This document shows, one piece after another, positions 15,830-24,654 of a DNA stretch of 64,000 nt. The DNA lies in NCBI GenBank assembly GCA_018304425.1, contig JAGVWE010000007.1:1-64000 (forward strand). The letters run 5' to 3'. How positions within the stretch are numbered: the stretch's first letter is position 1; the number at the start of each line of letters is the position of its first letter. Source of the DNA: Candidatus Iainarchaeum sp. GTDB taxonomy: Archaea; Iainarchaeota; Iainarchaeia; Iainarchaeales; UBA10219. The notes under the pieces are model-generated. The model searched no databases, was not told the origin of the DNA, and worked only from the letters and a program-made list of their open reading frames with translations. The position numbers and the translations under genes are program-made.

Positions 15830-16999
15830 ATGCGCATCGCGTTTTTTTCCGACACCTTCCAGCCGCAGACGAACGGCGTTGTAGTGTCGCTGTCCAACCT
15901 CGCGAGGGGCCTGGCCGGCCAAGGCCACGAGTGCCTGGTTTTCGCTCCCTGGCCCGGGCACGGCAAGCCCCTGGACTTGGATGAGCACGTGAAAGTCGAG
16001 TGGCTGGACTCCCTGCGGTTCCCGCCCTACCCCGAGTACCGCATGGTGTTCCCCGTGCAATTCAGGGTGCTGCCCTTGTTGCGGGAATTCAAGCCCGACC
16101 TCGTCCACGTGCACACGCCGTTCAGCGTGGGACTCATCGGGGCCAAGGCCGCACAGGTTTTGGGCAAGCCCCTGGTGGGAACCTATCACACCCTGATACC
16201 AGAATTCCGCATGTACTCGCCGGTTCCCTGGCTGTGGAAGCTCGGCTTCGTGCGCAGGCTTGCGTGGGCGTACACCAACTGGTTTTACGGCCAATGCGAC
16301 CTGGTTTCGACGCCGTCCGAGGCCATGAAGCGGGAGCTCGAGAGAAACGGGTTGAAGGCAGCCGCCTTGAAAGTGGTCTCCAACGGCATCGATTTGGGCC
16401 GGTTCAGGCGCGTGGAAAAGCCCATGAGTTTGTTCCCTGTCCAGGCCAGGGCCTTCAAGTTCGTTTACTTTGGCCGCGTGAGCTACGAGAAAAGCATTGA
16501 CGTCTTGTTGAAGGCTTTCGCGCGCCTCGTCAAGGCCAACCCGGGCAGGGAATTGCAGTTTGTCGTCGTGGGCAGCGGCCCGGCCGAAGCCGGTTTGAAG
16601 GCGTTGGCAGGCAGGCAAGGCGTCGGGGAAAGGGTCTTGTTCACGGGCCTGTTGAAGGACCAGGCCCTGTTGAACGTCTTGTCGGCATGCGATGCCTTTG
16701 TCACGGCGTCCACGATTGAAACCCAGGGCCTCACGGTCCTCGAAGCCATGGCCGTGGGGTTGCCGGTGCTTGCCGCAGACTATTTGGCGCTGCCGGAAGC
16801 CGTCAAGCACGACTACAATGGCCTGCTGTTCAAGCCTTTCAACGTGAGGGATGCAACCGAAAAAATGCAGTGGGTGCTGGACTCGCCGGAACTCCGGAAG
16901 AAGCTGGTGTCCAATGCAAGGGACTTCGTCCAACAACACGACTTTCAAAACGTGTTAGGCCAATGGGAAAAGATTTATGCGGGGCTGGCAGGCGTTTGA
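15830..16999 (+). CDS. Family 4 glycosyltransferase
   Basis: 389 residues with GT-B architecture. The N-terminal domain starts RIAFFSDTFQPQTNGVV with the Gly-rich acceptor loop. The C-terminal donor domain has KFVYFGRVSYEKSIDVLLKA (about 203-222) and STIETQGLTVLEAMAVGLPV (about 300-319), the E(x7)E-type motif of retaining enzymes. It resembles diacylglycerol glucosyltransferases and PimA-like mannosyltransferases, so a glycolipid or glycan role is likely; the exact sugar cannot be told. The 3' end overlaps the convergent VapC gene by 25 bases. Confidence 0.8.
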   Translation: MRIAFFSDTFQPQTNGVVVSLSNLARGLAGQGHECLVFAPWPGHGKPLDLDEHVKVEWLDSLRFPPYPEYRMVFPVQFRVLPLLREFKPDLVHVHTPFSVGLIGAKAAQVLGKPLVGTYHTLIPEFRMYSPVPWLWKLGFVRRLAWAYTNWFYGQCDLVSTPSEAMKRELERNGLKAAALKVVSNGIDLGRFRRVEKPMSLFPVQARAFKFVYFGRVSYEKSIDVLLKAFARLVKANPGRELQFVVVGSGPAEAGLKALAGRQGVGERVLFTGLLKDQALLNVLSACDAFVTASTIETQGLTVLEAMAVGLPVLAADYLALPEAVKHDYNGLLFKPFNVRDATEKMQWVLDSPELRKKLVSNARDFVQQHDFQNVLGQWEKIYAGLAGV

Positions 17000-17433
17000 G
17001 CGCCGGCTTTGAACGGGTTCACGACCTTGACCGGGCAATCCTTGAAGCCATTCGCGTCTTCCGTGAGCAGGGTGTAGACGCCGTTTTCCACCATGGTTTC
17101 CACGATGAGCGCATCCCACAAGGGAGTGCCGTGTTCGGCGGACCGCCTCATGGCCTTGGAGACCGTGGAAGCCGTGTAATTGATTTTTCGCCAGTTCTTG
17201 GCGACGATAAAGCCATTGACAGTGGCGCGTGCCTCCTCTTTGTTCATTTTGAATTGTGATTTGGAGCTGAGGATTGAAAAGAGTTCTGCCAGCACTTGGT
17301 TGGAAACGACCCCGTGTGCGAGGCCCGACATTACTTCTCCGACGATCTTTTTGGAGACCTCGTTTTTTTGGGGGTCAGTCGTGTCAAAGACGTAGGCGAG
17401 GACATTGGTGTCGACGAAGAACTCACCGTTCAT
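16975..17433 (-). CDS. VapC-type PIN-domain toxin
   Basis: Starting at ATG 17433 (MNGEFFVDTNVLAYVFD), the protein has the PIN acidic residues: Asp in VDTNV (about 8), Glu in LAELFS (about 50) and Asp in LWDALIVETM (about 105). PIN toxins are Mg-dependent RNases, often cutting tRNA or rRNA. The start overlaps the upstream antitoxin gene by 11 bases. About 10 residues of unusual tail (GAQTPASPA) read into the convergent glycosyltransferase. Confidence 0.8.
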   Translation of the reverse strand: MNGEFFVDTNVLAYVFDTTDPQKNEVSKKIVGEVMSGLAHGVVSNQVLAELFSILSSKSQFKMNKEEARATVNGFIVAKNWRKINYTASTVSKAMRRSAEHGTPLWDALIVETMVENGVYTLLTEDANGFKDCPVKVVNPFKAGAQTPASPA

Positions 17434-17659
17434 GGAGTTCAGCTCGCGTTTTATATAGGCGCTTGCCAAGATAGAATCCCCGCTCCATCAATTCCAGCAT
17501 TTTGGCCACATCACTATTGCCTTCCTGTTCGCTCCAGGTCTCCAACGCTTCAGTCGCAGCCTTGCCCAGGCTGCCCTTGCCACGGCCGAACTTCAGCGCG
17601 ACGGCCTTCCGGAACTTTTCTTCCGTCTCCTTCGGGAGGTTGAGCGTGATGGTGCCCAT
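17423..17659 (-). CDS. VapB-type antitoxin
   Basis: 78 residues from ATG 17659 (MGTITLNLPKETEEKFRKAV). The N-terminal strand and two helices fit a ribbon-helix-helix DNA-binding domain (residues 1-45), and the C-terminal part (KMLELMERGFYLGKRLYK) would wrap the toxin. The start is fixed by the operator lying 2 bases upstream; longer in-frame readings would translate through the operator. It is coupled by overlap to the PIN toxin. Confidence 0.75.
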   Translation of the reverse strand: MGTITLNLPKETEEKFRKAVALKFGRGKGSLGKAATEALETWSEQEGNSDVAKMLELMERGFYLGKRLYKTRAELHER

Positions 17660-17660
17660 G

Positions 17661-17698
17661 CCAATACATTTAGATAAACTAACATTTAAATGTATTGG
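17661..17698 (-). promoter_or_regulatory. 12-bp perfect inverted repeat, VapBC operator/promoter
   Basis: CCAATACATTTA (17661-17672) and TAAATGTATTGG (17687-17698) are exact inverted copies 14 bases apart, directly before the antitoxin start. The right arm overlaps a TATA-like ATTTAAAT (17684-17691). The arrangement fits autorepression by the ribbon-helix-helix antitoxin. Confidence 0.7.
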
Positions 17699-17810
17699 AT
17701 TGCGTTTAGTTTGCCTGGCGATTGCATCCATTAATACGTTGATTGACGAAATTCTTATATTTCCCTCTCGTTGAGGAACCCATTTATTTGCCGCCCTCCA
17801 AGTAATCGGT

Positions 17811-18080
17811 ATGCAGTTGAGGTTTTGCGAATTCCATTCCGGGAACGCCCAGGGGGCGGACTTCGAGGCTTTCCTGCATTTCTCCCGCAAACTGGATAAA
17901 GGGGAAGCAGACGGCGCGATCAACGTAAGCTACCGTCGCCTGCGCCCCCATGAAATCCTCCGCCGATTGCGCGCTCAGGGGTTGACCGCCCGGCAACTCG
18001 CCGCCACGCGGGCCCGTTTGCGTGAAAAATTTGAGTCATGGAAGCGCAGACCCAACCGGCATTCACCAAAGCCCAAGTGA
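17811..18080 (+). CDS. 89-residue hypothetical protein before the DNA glycosylase
   Basis: A small basic protein with a helical C-terminal half (HEILRRLRAQGLTARQLAAT, about 47-66) that could contain a helix-turn-helix. Its stop lies 5 bases before the chosen start of the glycosylase, suggesting a two-gene operon. Base composition matches the surrounding chromosome. No family is recognised, and it could be spurious. Confidence 0.4.
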   Translation: MQLRFCEFHSGNAQGADFEAFLHFSRKLDKGEADGAINVSYRRLRPHEILRRLRAQGLTARQLAATRARLREKFESWKRRPNRHSPKPK

Positions 18081-18085
18081 AACCC

Positions 18086-18730
18086 ATGCATCCCCGCGAC
18101 CTCTTCGACCGCCTCTTCGCCGCCTATGGCCCCCAGCACTGGTGGCCGGCCAAAACCAGGTTCGAGGTCTGCGTGGGCGCGATTTTGACGCAGAACACGG
18201 CGTGGTCGAACGTCGAGAAGGCCATCGCAAACCTACGCCGCGAGAAGCTGTTGACGCTCAAGGCCCTGGCGGCCGCCGACAAACGGGAACTCGCGCGCTG
18301 CATCCAGCCGGCCGGTTACTTCAACCAGAAAGCCGGTTACCTGAAGAACTTCTGCCGGCACGTCGTCGGAGAGCACGGCACGCTCGCGGCCTTCTTCCGC
18401 CCCCCGCTTCCCGTCCTGCGCCGCGAGCTCCTGGCCGTCAAAGGCATTGGGCCGGAAACCGCTGACTCGATTCTGCTCTATGCGGCGGGCAAGCCTTCTT
18501 TCGTCATCGACGCCTACACCCAGCGCATCGTGCACCGTTTGGGGTTGTCGGAAGAGGAAAGCTACGCTGGCCTTAAGCAATTCTTCGAGTCAAGGCTTCC
18601 CGTCGACGAACGCCGGTTCAACGAATTCCACGCCTTGTTCGTCGAGCACGCGAAGCGGGTTTGTTTGAAGGCAGCGCCCTGGTGTGGCGAGTGTTGTTTG
18701 GCGAAAGAATGCCGTAAAATAGGGGTATAG
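18086..18730 (+). CDS. Endonuclease III-related DNA glycosylase (COG2231/MagIII type)
   Basis: The start at ATG 18086 (MHPRDLFDRLFAAYGPQHWW) avoids overlap with the preceding frame; an earlier start at 18038 adds 16 unlikely residues. The WWPAKTRFEVCVGAILTQNT segment, the helix-hairpin-helix LAVKGIGPETADSIL (about 117-131) and the catalytic Asp in FVIDAYTQ are typical. A C-terminal cysteine set (CLKAAPWCGECCLAKEC) could hold a 4Fe-4S cluster. Members excise damaged bases such as 3-methyladenine in base-excision repair. Confidence 0.75.
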   Translation: MHPRDLFDRLFAAYGPQHWWPAKTRFEVCVGAILTQNTAWSNVEKAIANLRREKLLTLKALAAADKRELARCIQPAGYFNQKAGYLKNFCRHVVGEHGTLAAFFRPPLPVLRRELLAVKGIGPETADSILLYAAGKPSFVIDAYTQRIVHRLGLSEEESYAGLKQFFESRLPVDERRFNEFHALFVEHAKRVCLKAAPWCGECCLAKECRKIGV

Positions 18731-18772
18731 GTTTAAAATGGAGTTAGGGGGTTAGCTAATACGAGTGGGGTT

Positions 18773-20083
18773 ATGAAGGAAAGGGTTCATAGCACGCAAT
18801 TAAAGCAGTTTATTGGCAAAACAGCGGTTGCCGCCGGCTGGGTGCAGGACATCCGCTTGATGGGGGGCCTCAAGTTCCTGGTCGTCAAGGACCGGGAGGG
18901 CTTCTTCCAGATTACGTTGCCCAAGAAAGCGGTTTCCGCCGAAATCTTCGCGGTTCCCGACAAGCTGACGAAGGAGTCGGTTGTGCGGGTGGAAGGAGAA
19001 GTCAAGGCCGCGGTCCAGGCGGCCGGCGGCTATGAAATCATTCCCGCGCGCCTGGAAGTGGTTTCCCTGGCCGGAGCTCCCACGCCCCTCGATACCTCGG
19101 GCAAGATAGAGTCCGGCTTGGACGCGCGCCTGGACTACCGTTTCCTCGACCTGCGCAACCACAAGAGCATTGCCTTGTTCAAGTTGCGCGCGAAGATGCT
19201 GAAGTACGTCATCGACTACTTCGAACAACAGGGGTTCATCGGCATCAACACCCCGAAGCTGACCTCGGCCGGCGTGGAGTCGGGCGCGGAATTGTTCGAA
19301 GTCAACTACTTCGGCCGGAAAGCCTGCCTCGCGCAGTCGCCGCAAATCTACAAGCAGATGATGGTGTGCGCGGGCTTCGAGAAAGTCTACGAAATCGGCG
19401 CGGTCTACCGCGCGGAAAAGTCGCAGACGACCCGGCACCTCACGGAATTCACGGGCATCGACTTCGAGATGGGATTCATTGACTCGTTCCACGACCCCAT
19501 GGACGTCATCGAAGGCATGTTCAGGCACGTGATAGCGGAGTTGAACAAGAATTGCGCAAAGGAGCTTGCCTTGTTCAACCGCAAGCCGGTTGTGCCGAAG
19601 AAAATCCCGCGGCTGTCGTTGGACGAGGCAAAGAAGCTGCTGGCCGCGCAGGGGAAGAAGATTCCGGACGGCGAGGACCTCGACCCGGAAGGCGAGCGCC
19701 TCATCGCGAAAATCGTCAAGGAAAAGTTTGGCGAGGAATTCGTTTTCCTCACCCATTACCCGTGGGGCAAGCGGCCGTTCTACCACATGCGGCCCGTGGA
19801 TGACCCGAAGGTCACGCTGTCCTTTGACCTCGTCTGGAACGGCATCGAGGTAAGCACGGGCGCGCAGCGCGAACACCGCTATGAGGTCTTGAAGGCGCAG
19901 GCCAAGGAGAAGGGCCTGGACCTGGACGCCATGAAGGACTATGCTAACCTGTTCAAGTACGGGGCGCCCCCCCACGGGGGAGCGGGCCTGGGCCTGGACC
20001 GGTTCGTGGAATGCCTCCTGGAACTGGACAACATCCGGGAGGGAATCCTGTTGCCGCGTGACCCGATCCGGCTCACGCCCTGA
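18773..20083 (+). CDS. aspS: Aspartyl-tRNA synthetase, archaeal type
   Basis: 436 residues, class II. An N-terminal OB fold (about 1-100, AAGWVQDIRLMGGLKFLVVK) binds the anticodon. Motif 2 is visible in YRAEKSQTTRHLTEF and motif 3 in GAGLGLDRFVE (about 403-413). Length and ending (LPRDPIRLTP) match archaeal AspRS. It charges tRNA-Asp with aspartate. The residue at the position where discriminating archaeal enzymes have Trp (GWVW) is Gln here, so strictness towards tRNA-Asn is uncertain; the AsnRS gene 12 bases downstream suggests mischarging is not needed for Asn. A TATA-like GGTTTAAAAT lies 40 bases upstream. Confidence 0.93.
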   Translation: MKERVHSTQLKQFIGKTAVAAGWVQDIRLMGGLKFLVVKDREGFFQITLPKKAVSAEIFAVPDKLTKESVVRVEGEVKAAVQAAGGYEIIPARLEVVSLAGAPTPLDTSGKIESGLDARLDYRFLDLRNHKSIALFKLRAKMLKYVIDYFEQQGFIGINTPKLTSAGVESGAELFEVNYFGRKACLAQSPQIYKQMMVCAGFEKVYEIGAVYRAEKSQTTRHLTEFTGIDFEMGFIDSFHDPMDVIEGMFRHVIAELNKNCAKELALFNRKPVVPKKIPRLSLDEAKKLLAAQGKKIPDGEDLDPEGERLIAKIVKEKFGEEFVFLTHYPWGKRPFYHMRPVDDPKVTLSFDLVWNGIEVSTGAQREHRYEVLKAQAKEKGLDLDAMKDYANLFKYGAPPHGGAGLGLDRFVECLLELDNIREGILLPRDPIRLTP

Positions 20084-20095
20084 ACGAGGAAAACC

Positions 20096-21430
20096 ATGCC
20101 ACAAATCAAGCCAGAAAACCTTTCCACGCGCCTGGATGACCCGTCTTTTACGCCCGTGGCCCGCGTGCTGGCAGCCGGGAAGGGCCGGTTCAAGGTCAGG
20201 GGCTGGATCAAGCGCAAGCGCGACCAGAAGGGGAAAATCTTCTTCGTGTTCCGCGACGCCTCCGGGGAGATGCAGGTCGTGGTCGACGAGGCCAGGGTGT
20301 CCAAGGAAGACTATGGCTTGGCGGGCAAGCTCCAGATGGAGTCCAGCGTCTTCTTCGAAGGCGAGGCCAGGGCCGATGAGCGCGCGCCGGGCGGAGCCGA
20401 ATTGCACGTTTCAAGCGTTACGCCGGTCTGGGTGGGCAAGGAGTTTCCCATCCAGAAGGACTTGAGCGAGGACTTCCTCTTGGACGTCAGGCACCTGTGG
20501 CTGCGGAGCGGCCGAATGGGCGCCGCGTTGAGGGTGCGGGCCGGCGTGCACCAGGCCTTCCGGGACTTCATGGCCGCGAAGGGCTACCGGGAAATCCACA
20601 ACCCCTCCTTTGTCTCGGGCGCGGTGGAGGGCGGCTCGACCTTGTTCGAGGTACCCTACTTCGGCAAAAAAGTCTTCTTGACTCAATCAGGCCAGTTCTA
20701 CAACGAGGCCTACGTCTTCGGTTTGGAACGGATTTGGGGCATCGCGCCCAGCTTCCGCGCCGAGAAGTCGAGGACGCGGCGGCACTTGACCGAGTTCTGG
20801 CACGCGGAAATGGAGGCGGCCTGGATGCAGTTGCCGGAACTCATCGACTTCTGCCAGGAAATGGTTGTTTCCATCGCGCAGGATGCCCGGGAAAAGTTTC
20901 CCAACGAGTTGAAGCTGTTGGGCCGCGACCCCAATGACTTGAAGAGAGTCGACAAGCCCTTTGAGCGCTTTACTTACCGGAAAATCTTGGAAGCAGCGAA
21001 AGAGAAGTTCCCGGACTTGCGGTTCGGCTCGGACCTGGGCGAGGCCGAGGAACGCGAGATAACCAAGGACTTCACGAAGCCGATTGTGGTGACGCATTAC
21101 CCGGCCAGCCTCAAGCCCTTCTATCACCGCCCCAACCCGGCGGACGAGGAGACCGTGTTGTGCTGTGACTTCCTGGCCCCCGAAGGCTATGGGGAAATCA
21201 TTGGCGGAGGGGAAAGGTGTTGGACGCTGGACGAGGTCGTGGGCCGCATGAAGGCGGAAAAGCTCGACCCAAAGGCCTACGAGTGGTACTTGGACCTCCG
21301 AAGGTATGGGGCCGTGCCGCACTCGGGGTTCGGCCTGGGCCTTGAAAGGCTGACGACCTGGCTCTGCAAGCTCCCCCACATCCGGGAAGTCATCGGGTTC
21401 CCACGGACCATGAACCGGTTCTATCCGTGA
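20096..21430 (+). CDS. asnS: Asparaginyl-tRNA synthetase
   Basis: 444 residues. An N-terminal OB domain is complete (VRGWIKRKRDQKGKIFFVFR, about 38-57). Class II motif 2 appears in FRAEKSRTRRHLTEFWHAEM and motif 3 in GFGLGLERLTTW (from about 411). EGYGEIIGGGER in the catalytic domain is characteristic of AsnRS rather than AspRS. The OB domain also separates it from the AsnRS paralogue that makes asparagine. It charges tRNA-Asn(GTT), encoded at 35286-35356. It sits 12 bases after aspS, in the same operon. Confidence 0.92.
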   Translation: MPQIKPENLSTRLDDPSFTPVARVLAAGKGRFKVRGWIKRKRDQKGKIFFVFRDASGEMQVVVDEARVSKEDYGLAGKLQMESSVFFEGEARADERAPGGAELHVSSVTPVWVGKEFPIQKDLSEDFLLDVRHLWLRSGRMGAALRVRAGVHQAFRDFMAAKGYREIHNPSFVSGAVEGGSTLFEVPYFGKKVFLTQSGQFYNEAYVFGLERIWGIAPSFRAEKSRTRRHLTEFWHAEMEAAWMQLPELIDFCQEMVVSIAQDAREKFPNELKLLGRDPNDLKRVDKPFERFTYRKILEAAKEKFPDLRFGSDLGEAEEREITKDFTKPIVVTHYPASLKPFYHRPNPADEETVLCCDFLAPEGYGEIIGGGERCWTLDEVVGRMKAEKLDPKAYEWYLDLRRYGAVPHSGFGLGLERLTTWLCKLPHIREVIGFPRTMNRFYP

Positions 21431-21478
21431 GGCCGGGAGCCAGAGCGGGTTAAAAATTGGTTGCCGCTGGGTGGTGGC

Positions 21479-22258
21479 ATGAACGCGGACTTCCTGCACG
21501 TCGCCAAAAAGGCCGCGCTGGCCGGCGCCAAGGCCATTCAGCGCGTGCAGGCAAATGGTTTCCGCGTGCGTTACAAGGCGGCGCGGAACCTCTTGACGGA
21601 AGCCGACCTGGCATCGCAGGCCGCCGTCCAACGCGTGCTGTCCAAGGCCTTTCCCGACCACAATTTGTTGATGGAGGAGAACCTGGATCTTCGACAGGGC
21701 TCCGAGTACACTTGGCTGGTGGATCCCCTGGATGGAACGACCAATTTCGCGCACGGTTTTCCCATGTACGCCGTGTCCATCGGCTTGGCCCGGGGAAAAG
21801 AGCCGTTGGTGGGCGTGGTCTACCACGTGCCCGCCAAGGAATGGTTCGTGGCCGTGAAAGGCAGGGGAGCCTACTTGAACGGCGAACGGATTCATGTTTC
21901 GCGCGTGAAGCGCCTGGAACGGGCCCTGGTCGCCACCGGTTTCCCCTACAAGGACCCCGGAGTCGCCAGGCAAACCGTTCACGACATCGGCCGGTTGTGG
22001 AAAAAAGTCGAGGGCATCCGCCGGGCGGGTGCGGCAGCCCTGGACCTCTGCTTTGTGGCGTGTGGTCGCCTGGACGCTTTCTGGGAGCACCGGCTTTCCC
22101 CCTGGGATTTGGCCGCAGGCCAGCTGGTCTTGCGGGAGGCAGGGGGAAAGGCAACCGACTTCAGGGGGCGGCCCGTGGACGCGTTCGCGGACTGCGTGGT
22201 GGCTTCGAACAAGGCCATTCACCTGCCGTTGTTGAAGGCATTGGGGGGAAGGAAGTGA
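21479..22258 (+). CDS. Inositol-monophosphatase/fructose-bisphosphatase family enzyme
   Basis: 259 residues from ATG 21479, about 25-28 bases after the TATA-like GGTTAAAAATT. Metal-binding motifs are all present: MEEN (about 65-68), VDPLDGTTNFAHGFP (about 81-95) and SPWDLAAG (about 209-216). Archaeal members hydrolyse inositol-1-phosphate, and many also fructose-1,6-bisphosphate or NADP; substrate cannot be chosen from sequence. The stop overlaps the next start (GTGA), so it is coupled to an MBL-fold hydrolase. Confidence 0.82.
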   Translation: MNADFLHVAKKAALAGAKAIQRVQANGFRVRYKAARNLLTEADLASQAAVQRVLSKAFPDHNLLMEENLDLRQGSEYTWLVDPLDGTTNFAHGFPMYAVSIGLARGKEPLVGVVYHVPAKEWFVAVKGRGAYLNGERIHVSRVKRLERALVATGFPYKDPGVARQTVHDIGRLWKKVEGIRRAGAAALDLCFVACGRLDAFWEHRLSPWDLAAGQLVLREAGGKATDFRGRPVDAFADCVVASNKAIHLPLLKALGGRK

Positions 22259-22998
22259 AGCTGACCGTGCTGGGCTCTGGGGTCCTCGTCCCCCAGGCAG
22301 GGCACGCGCCGTCCTGTTACTTCCTGGAGGCGGGCGGCAAGCGCTTGTTGTTTGACGCGGGTTCGGGGAGCTTGCAGCAGCTGGTGCGTGCGGGCCTCGA
22401 CTACCGGAAAATCGACGCGTTTTTTTTCTCGCACCTGCACCCCGACCACGTCCACGAGTTGCCCATGTTTTTCGTGGCGGCTGGCCTGGACAAGGCGAAC
22501 AAGGCCAAGCGGTTCACGGTGTTCGGTCCGAAGGGCATCAAACGGTTTTTTGCAAAATGCCTCGACTTGTATCCGTTCATGAAACGGTTGCCGGTGAAGA
22601 CGCGGTTCAGGGAATTGGCGGACACGAGCCTGAGGTTGGGCGGCGTCAAGGTGCGGTCCGCAATCGTCCAGCACACCGTGGGCGCGTTGGCGTACCGCGT
22701 GGAGGCCGGGAAGAAGTCGTTCGTTTTTTCCGGGGACTCGGAGGACTGCCTGGCCCTGCGCAAGCTGTGCTGGAAAGCCGACCTGGCCATGCTCGAGTGC
22801 TCGAGCCCGCGCAAGCCGTTTTCGGGGCACCTAACGGCCCTCGATTGCGGGGCCCTTGCCTCGGCGTGCGGCGTGAAGCACCTGGTGTTGTCGCATCTTT
22901 ATCCGGCGAGCGTGAAGGCAAACGTGAAGGGGCTGGCGGGAAAACGGTTTAAGGGAAAAATAAGGGTGGCCCGCGACTTTTCCGTCATCCCTTTTTAG
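22255..22998 (+). CDS. RNase Z-like metallo-beta-lactamase-fold hydrolase
   Basis: 247 residues from GTG 22255, preceded by GGGGGAAGG. The sequence opens VKLTVLGSGVLVPQAGHAPS and has the metal motif FFSHLHPDHVHE (about 57-68), with downstream ligands His in VQHTVGA and Asp in FSGDSEDC. The layout matches RNase Z-like proteins, but it is shorter than typical tRNA 3'-endonucleases and lacks an obvious exosite, so a general phosphodiesterase is also possible. It is coupled to the inositol-phosphatase gene and overlaps the convergent methyltransferase by 14 bases. Confidence 0.7.
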   Translation: MKLTVLGSGVLVPQAGHAPSCYFLEAGGKRLLFDAGSGSLQQLVRAGLDYRKIDAFFFSHLHPDHVHELPMFFVAAGLDKANKAKRFTVFGPKGIKRFFAKCLDLYPFMKRLPVKTRFRELADTSLRLGGVKVRSAIVQHTVGALAYRVEAGKKSFVFSGDSEDCLALRKLCWKADLAMLECSSPRKPFSGHLTALDCGALASACGVKHLVLSHLYPASVKANVKGLAGKRFKGKIRVARDFSVIPF

Positions 22999-23677
22999 CG
23001 ATGGCCAGGTAACCAATGGAGGCCTTGTCGTTGTAGAACCAGGCGTCCAGGGTCTTGCCGAGGACGTTCAGGAACGGGAATGCGAGGAACCACATCACGC
23101 GTTTCGTGAACCAGTTTTCCCAGGGCCTGCGGCCGAATACGGCGTGCTTTGCCAGGAGGGCCAGGATCTGGAAGTAGCATTGGATGAAGCCCCCCAGCGG
23201 CCGGACTTCCACGCTTGAAAAGCCCGCGAACAGCCGTTGAAAGCCGTGGGGCATGAACCGCCACTTGGGGTTGGGCGGGTCGAACAAGGGGTAGGTGCCG
23301 GGCGCGGAAACGAAGGCGACCCCGTTTTTTTTGAGGACGCGGTGCATTTCCCGGGCCGCGTGGAACGGGTCGTCAAAGTATTGGAGGACCTGCGTGCACA
23401 GGACAACGTCAAAGGAGGCCGGTTTGAAGGGCAGGCTTTCCCCGCGTCCGCGGACGTCCGGCAAACCGTTCTCGCCTGGCTCCAAGCCGATGACTTTCCT
23501 TGCCTTGCCTTCGAAGAAGGGCTGGTACTTTTTCCAGCCACAGCCAATGTCGAGCACGAGCAGATTCCGGCCTTTCACGTGTCCTTCAACGGCTTTGCGG
23601 AGTTCCCAGTAGAGGGTCCCGAGTTCGAGGAAGAGGTAGTGCCGTATGCCGGGGTTGACCACGATTTCCTCGGACAT
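22985..23677 (-). CDS. Class I SAM-dependent methyltransferase
   Basis: The start at ATG 23677 (MSEEIVVNPGIRHYLFLELG) follows the stop of the upstream gene by 4 bases. Motif I is LLVLDIGCGWKKYQPFF (about 40-56), the acidic end of strand 2 is GLEPGENG, and post-motif FDVVLCTQVLQYFDDP follows. It belongs to the UbiE/methyltransferase-11 group. Hydrophobic C-terminal helices (VMWFLAFPFLNVLG) suggest membrane association and a lipid or glycan substrate. Confidence 0.75.
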   Translation of the reverse strand: MSEEIVVNPGIRHYLFLELGTLYWELRKAVEGHVKGRNLLVLDIGCGWKKYQPFFEGKARKVIGLEPGENGLPDVRGRGESLPFKPASFDVVLCTQVLQYFDDPFHAAREMHRVLKKNGVAFVSAPGTYPLFDPPNPKWRFMPHGFQRLFAGFSSVEVRPLGGFIQCYFQILALLAKHAVFGRRPWENWFTKRVMWFLAFPFLNVLGKTLDAWFYNDKASIGYLAIAKKG

Positions 23678-23681
23678 GGTT

Positions 23682-24164
23682 TTAGCCTCCGAACATGGCT
23701 TCCAAGAGGGAGCCATGGCGGCGGATGTTCTGGGTGTCCTGTTCGGCGATGGCCTTGCGGAGGTTCCGCACGGTGTTCACTTCGCTGCCCATGCCCTTGG
23801 CACTGAAGCCTTCTTCGAGCCGTGCAAGGGCTTGCTGTAAGCCCTGCTCGGTGTTCCCGGCTTCGAGTTCGGCCTTGGCCTCGCGGTAGGATTGGACGAG
23901 CCCGGGGTCCGTTATTTTTTCGCCGTCAAAATCGGTGGAGGGTTCCCCGAAGCTGGTCAACGGGTTTTGTTCGCCTGCCGGTGGGGCGCCCATGCTTTTC
24001 TCGAGCTGGCCCGAGCCAATCAAGCCGGGCAGGCCGGCTTCGCCGAGTTTGCTGGCCGCGCTCGAAATCGTTATCACGCCGAAGAGGGCGGCGGCGAAGA
24101 AGGCAATCAGCAGCAGGTCGCGGAGGATGGCAACAACATCCCGGACGGCGGAGAGCAGGCCCAT
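23682..24164 (-). CDS. Single-pass membrane protein, hypothetical
   Basis: 160 residues. An N-terminal hydrophobic helix spans about 15-35 (LRDLLLIAFFAAALFGVITI). The remainder is soluble, Gly/Glu-rich and helical (YREAKAELEAGNTEQGLQQA). It lies in a leftward three-gene run between another membrane protein and the methyltransferase, with gaps of 3-4 bases, so they are probably one operon. No family is recognised. Confidence 0.55.
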   Translation of the reverse strand: MGLLSAVRDVVAILRDLLLIAFFAAALFGVITISSAASKLGEAGLPGLIGSGQLEKSMGAPPAGEQNPLTSFGEPSTDFDGEKITDPGLVQSYREAKAELEAGNTEQGLQQALARLEEGFSAKGMGSEVNTVRNLRKAIAEQDTQNIRRHGSLLEAMFGG

Positions 24165-24167
24165 GCC

Positions 24168-24542
24168 CTATTCCTCGCGGTGCGGGAACTTGTGGGCCCT
24201 GGTCTTCTTGGCTTTTTTGGCGGTCGCGAGGGAAAACACGTGGTCGAGGATGCAGGCGACCAGGTACCACAATCCGAGGTTGGCCGCGAAGTTGAAGTCG
24301 TAGAAGTAATTGTAGCGGGTTTCGCCGCGGACCAAAATTTTGTAGGTTTCCAGGGGGAAGCCCACATGCCGCCGGAGTTCGCCGGTATACCTGCAGTTGG
24401 TTTCGGCGCCTGACTCGCTGGTCACGCACTGGTATTCGAGGGTGTTGACGTTGTCGCTCCACCGGATGAGGAAGACGATGATGAGTGCCACGTAAATCAG
24501 GAGCTTGCGGCTGCGTGGGTAAAGGAATTCGACTTCATCCAT
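24168..24542 (-). CDS. Two-helix membrane protein, hypothetical
   Basis: 124 residues. Transmembrane helices lie at about 13-28 (KLLIYVALIIVFLIRW) and about 88-106 (FAANLGLWYLVACILDHVF). The loop between them holds two cysteines that may form a disulfide outside the cell. The C-terminus is basic (KKAKKTRAHK) and cytoplasmic. It is the first gene of a leftward operon. No family is recognised. Confidence 0.55.
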   Translation of the reverse strand: MDEVEFLYPRSRKLLIYVALIIVFLIRWSDNVNTLEYQCVTSESGAETNCRYTGELRRHVGFPLETYKILVRGETRYNYFYDFNFAANLGLWYLVACILDHVFSLATAKKAKKTRAHKFPHREE

Positions 24543-24654
24543 GGAAATCGTATACCATTAGCGCTCTACCCTTTTTAACCCTTACCCCCGGAAACACCGT
24601 AAAATGCCGCAAATCGTTCTATAACCGTACTAAACTGCGGGCATTGTACCAAAA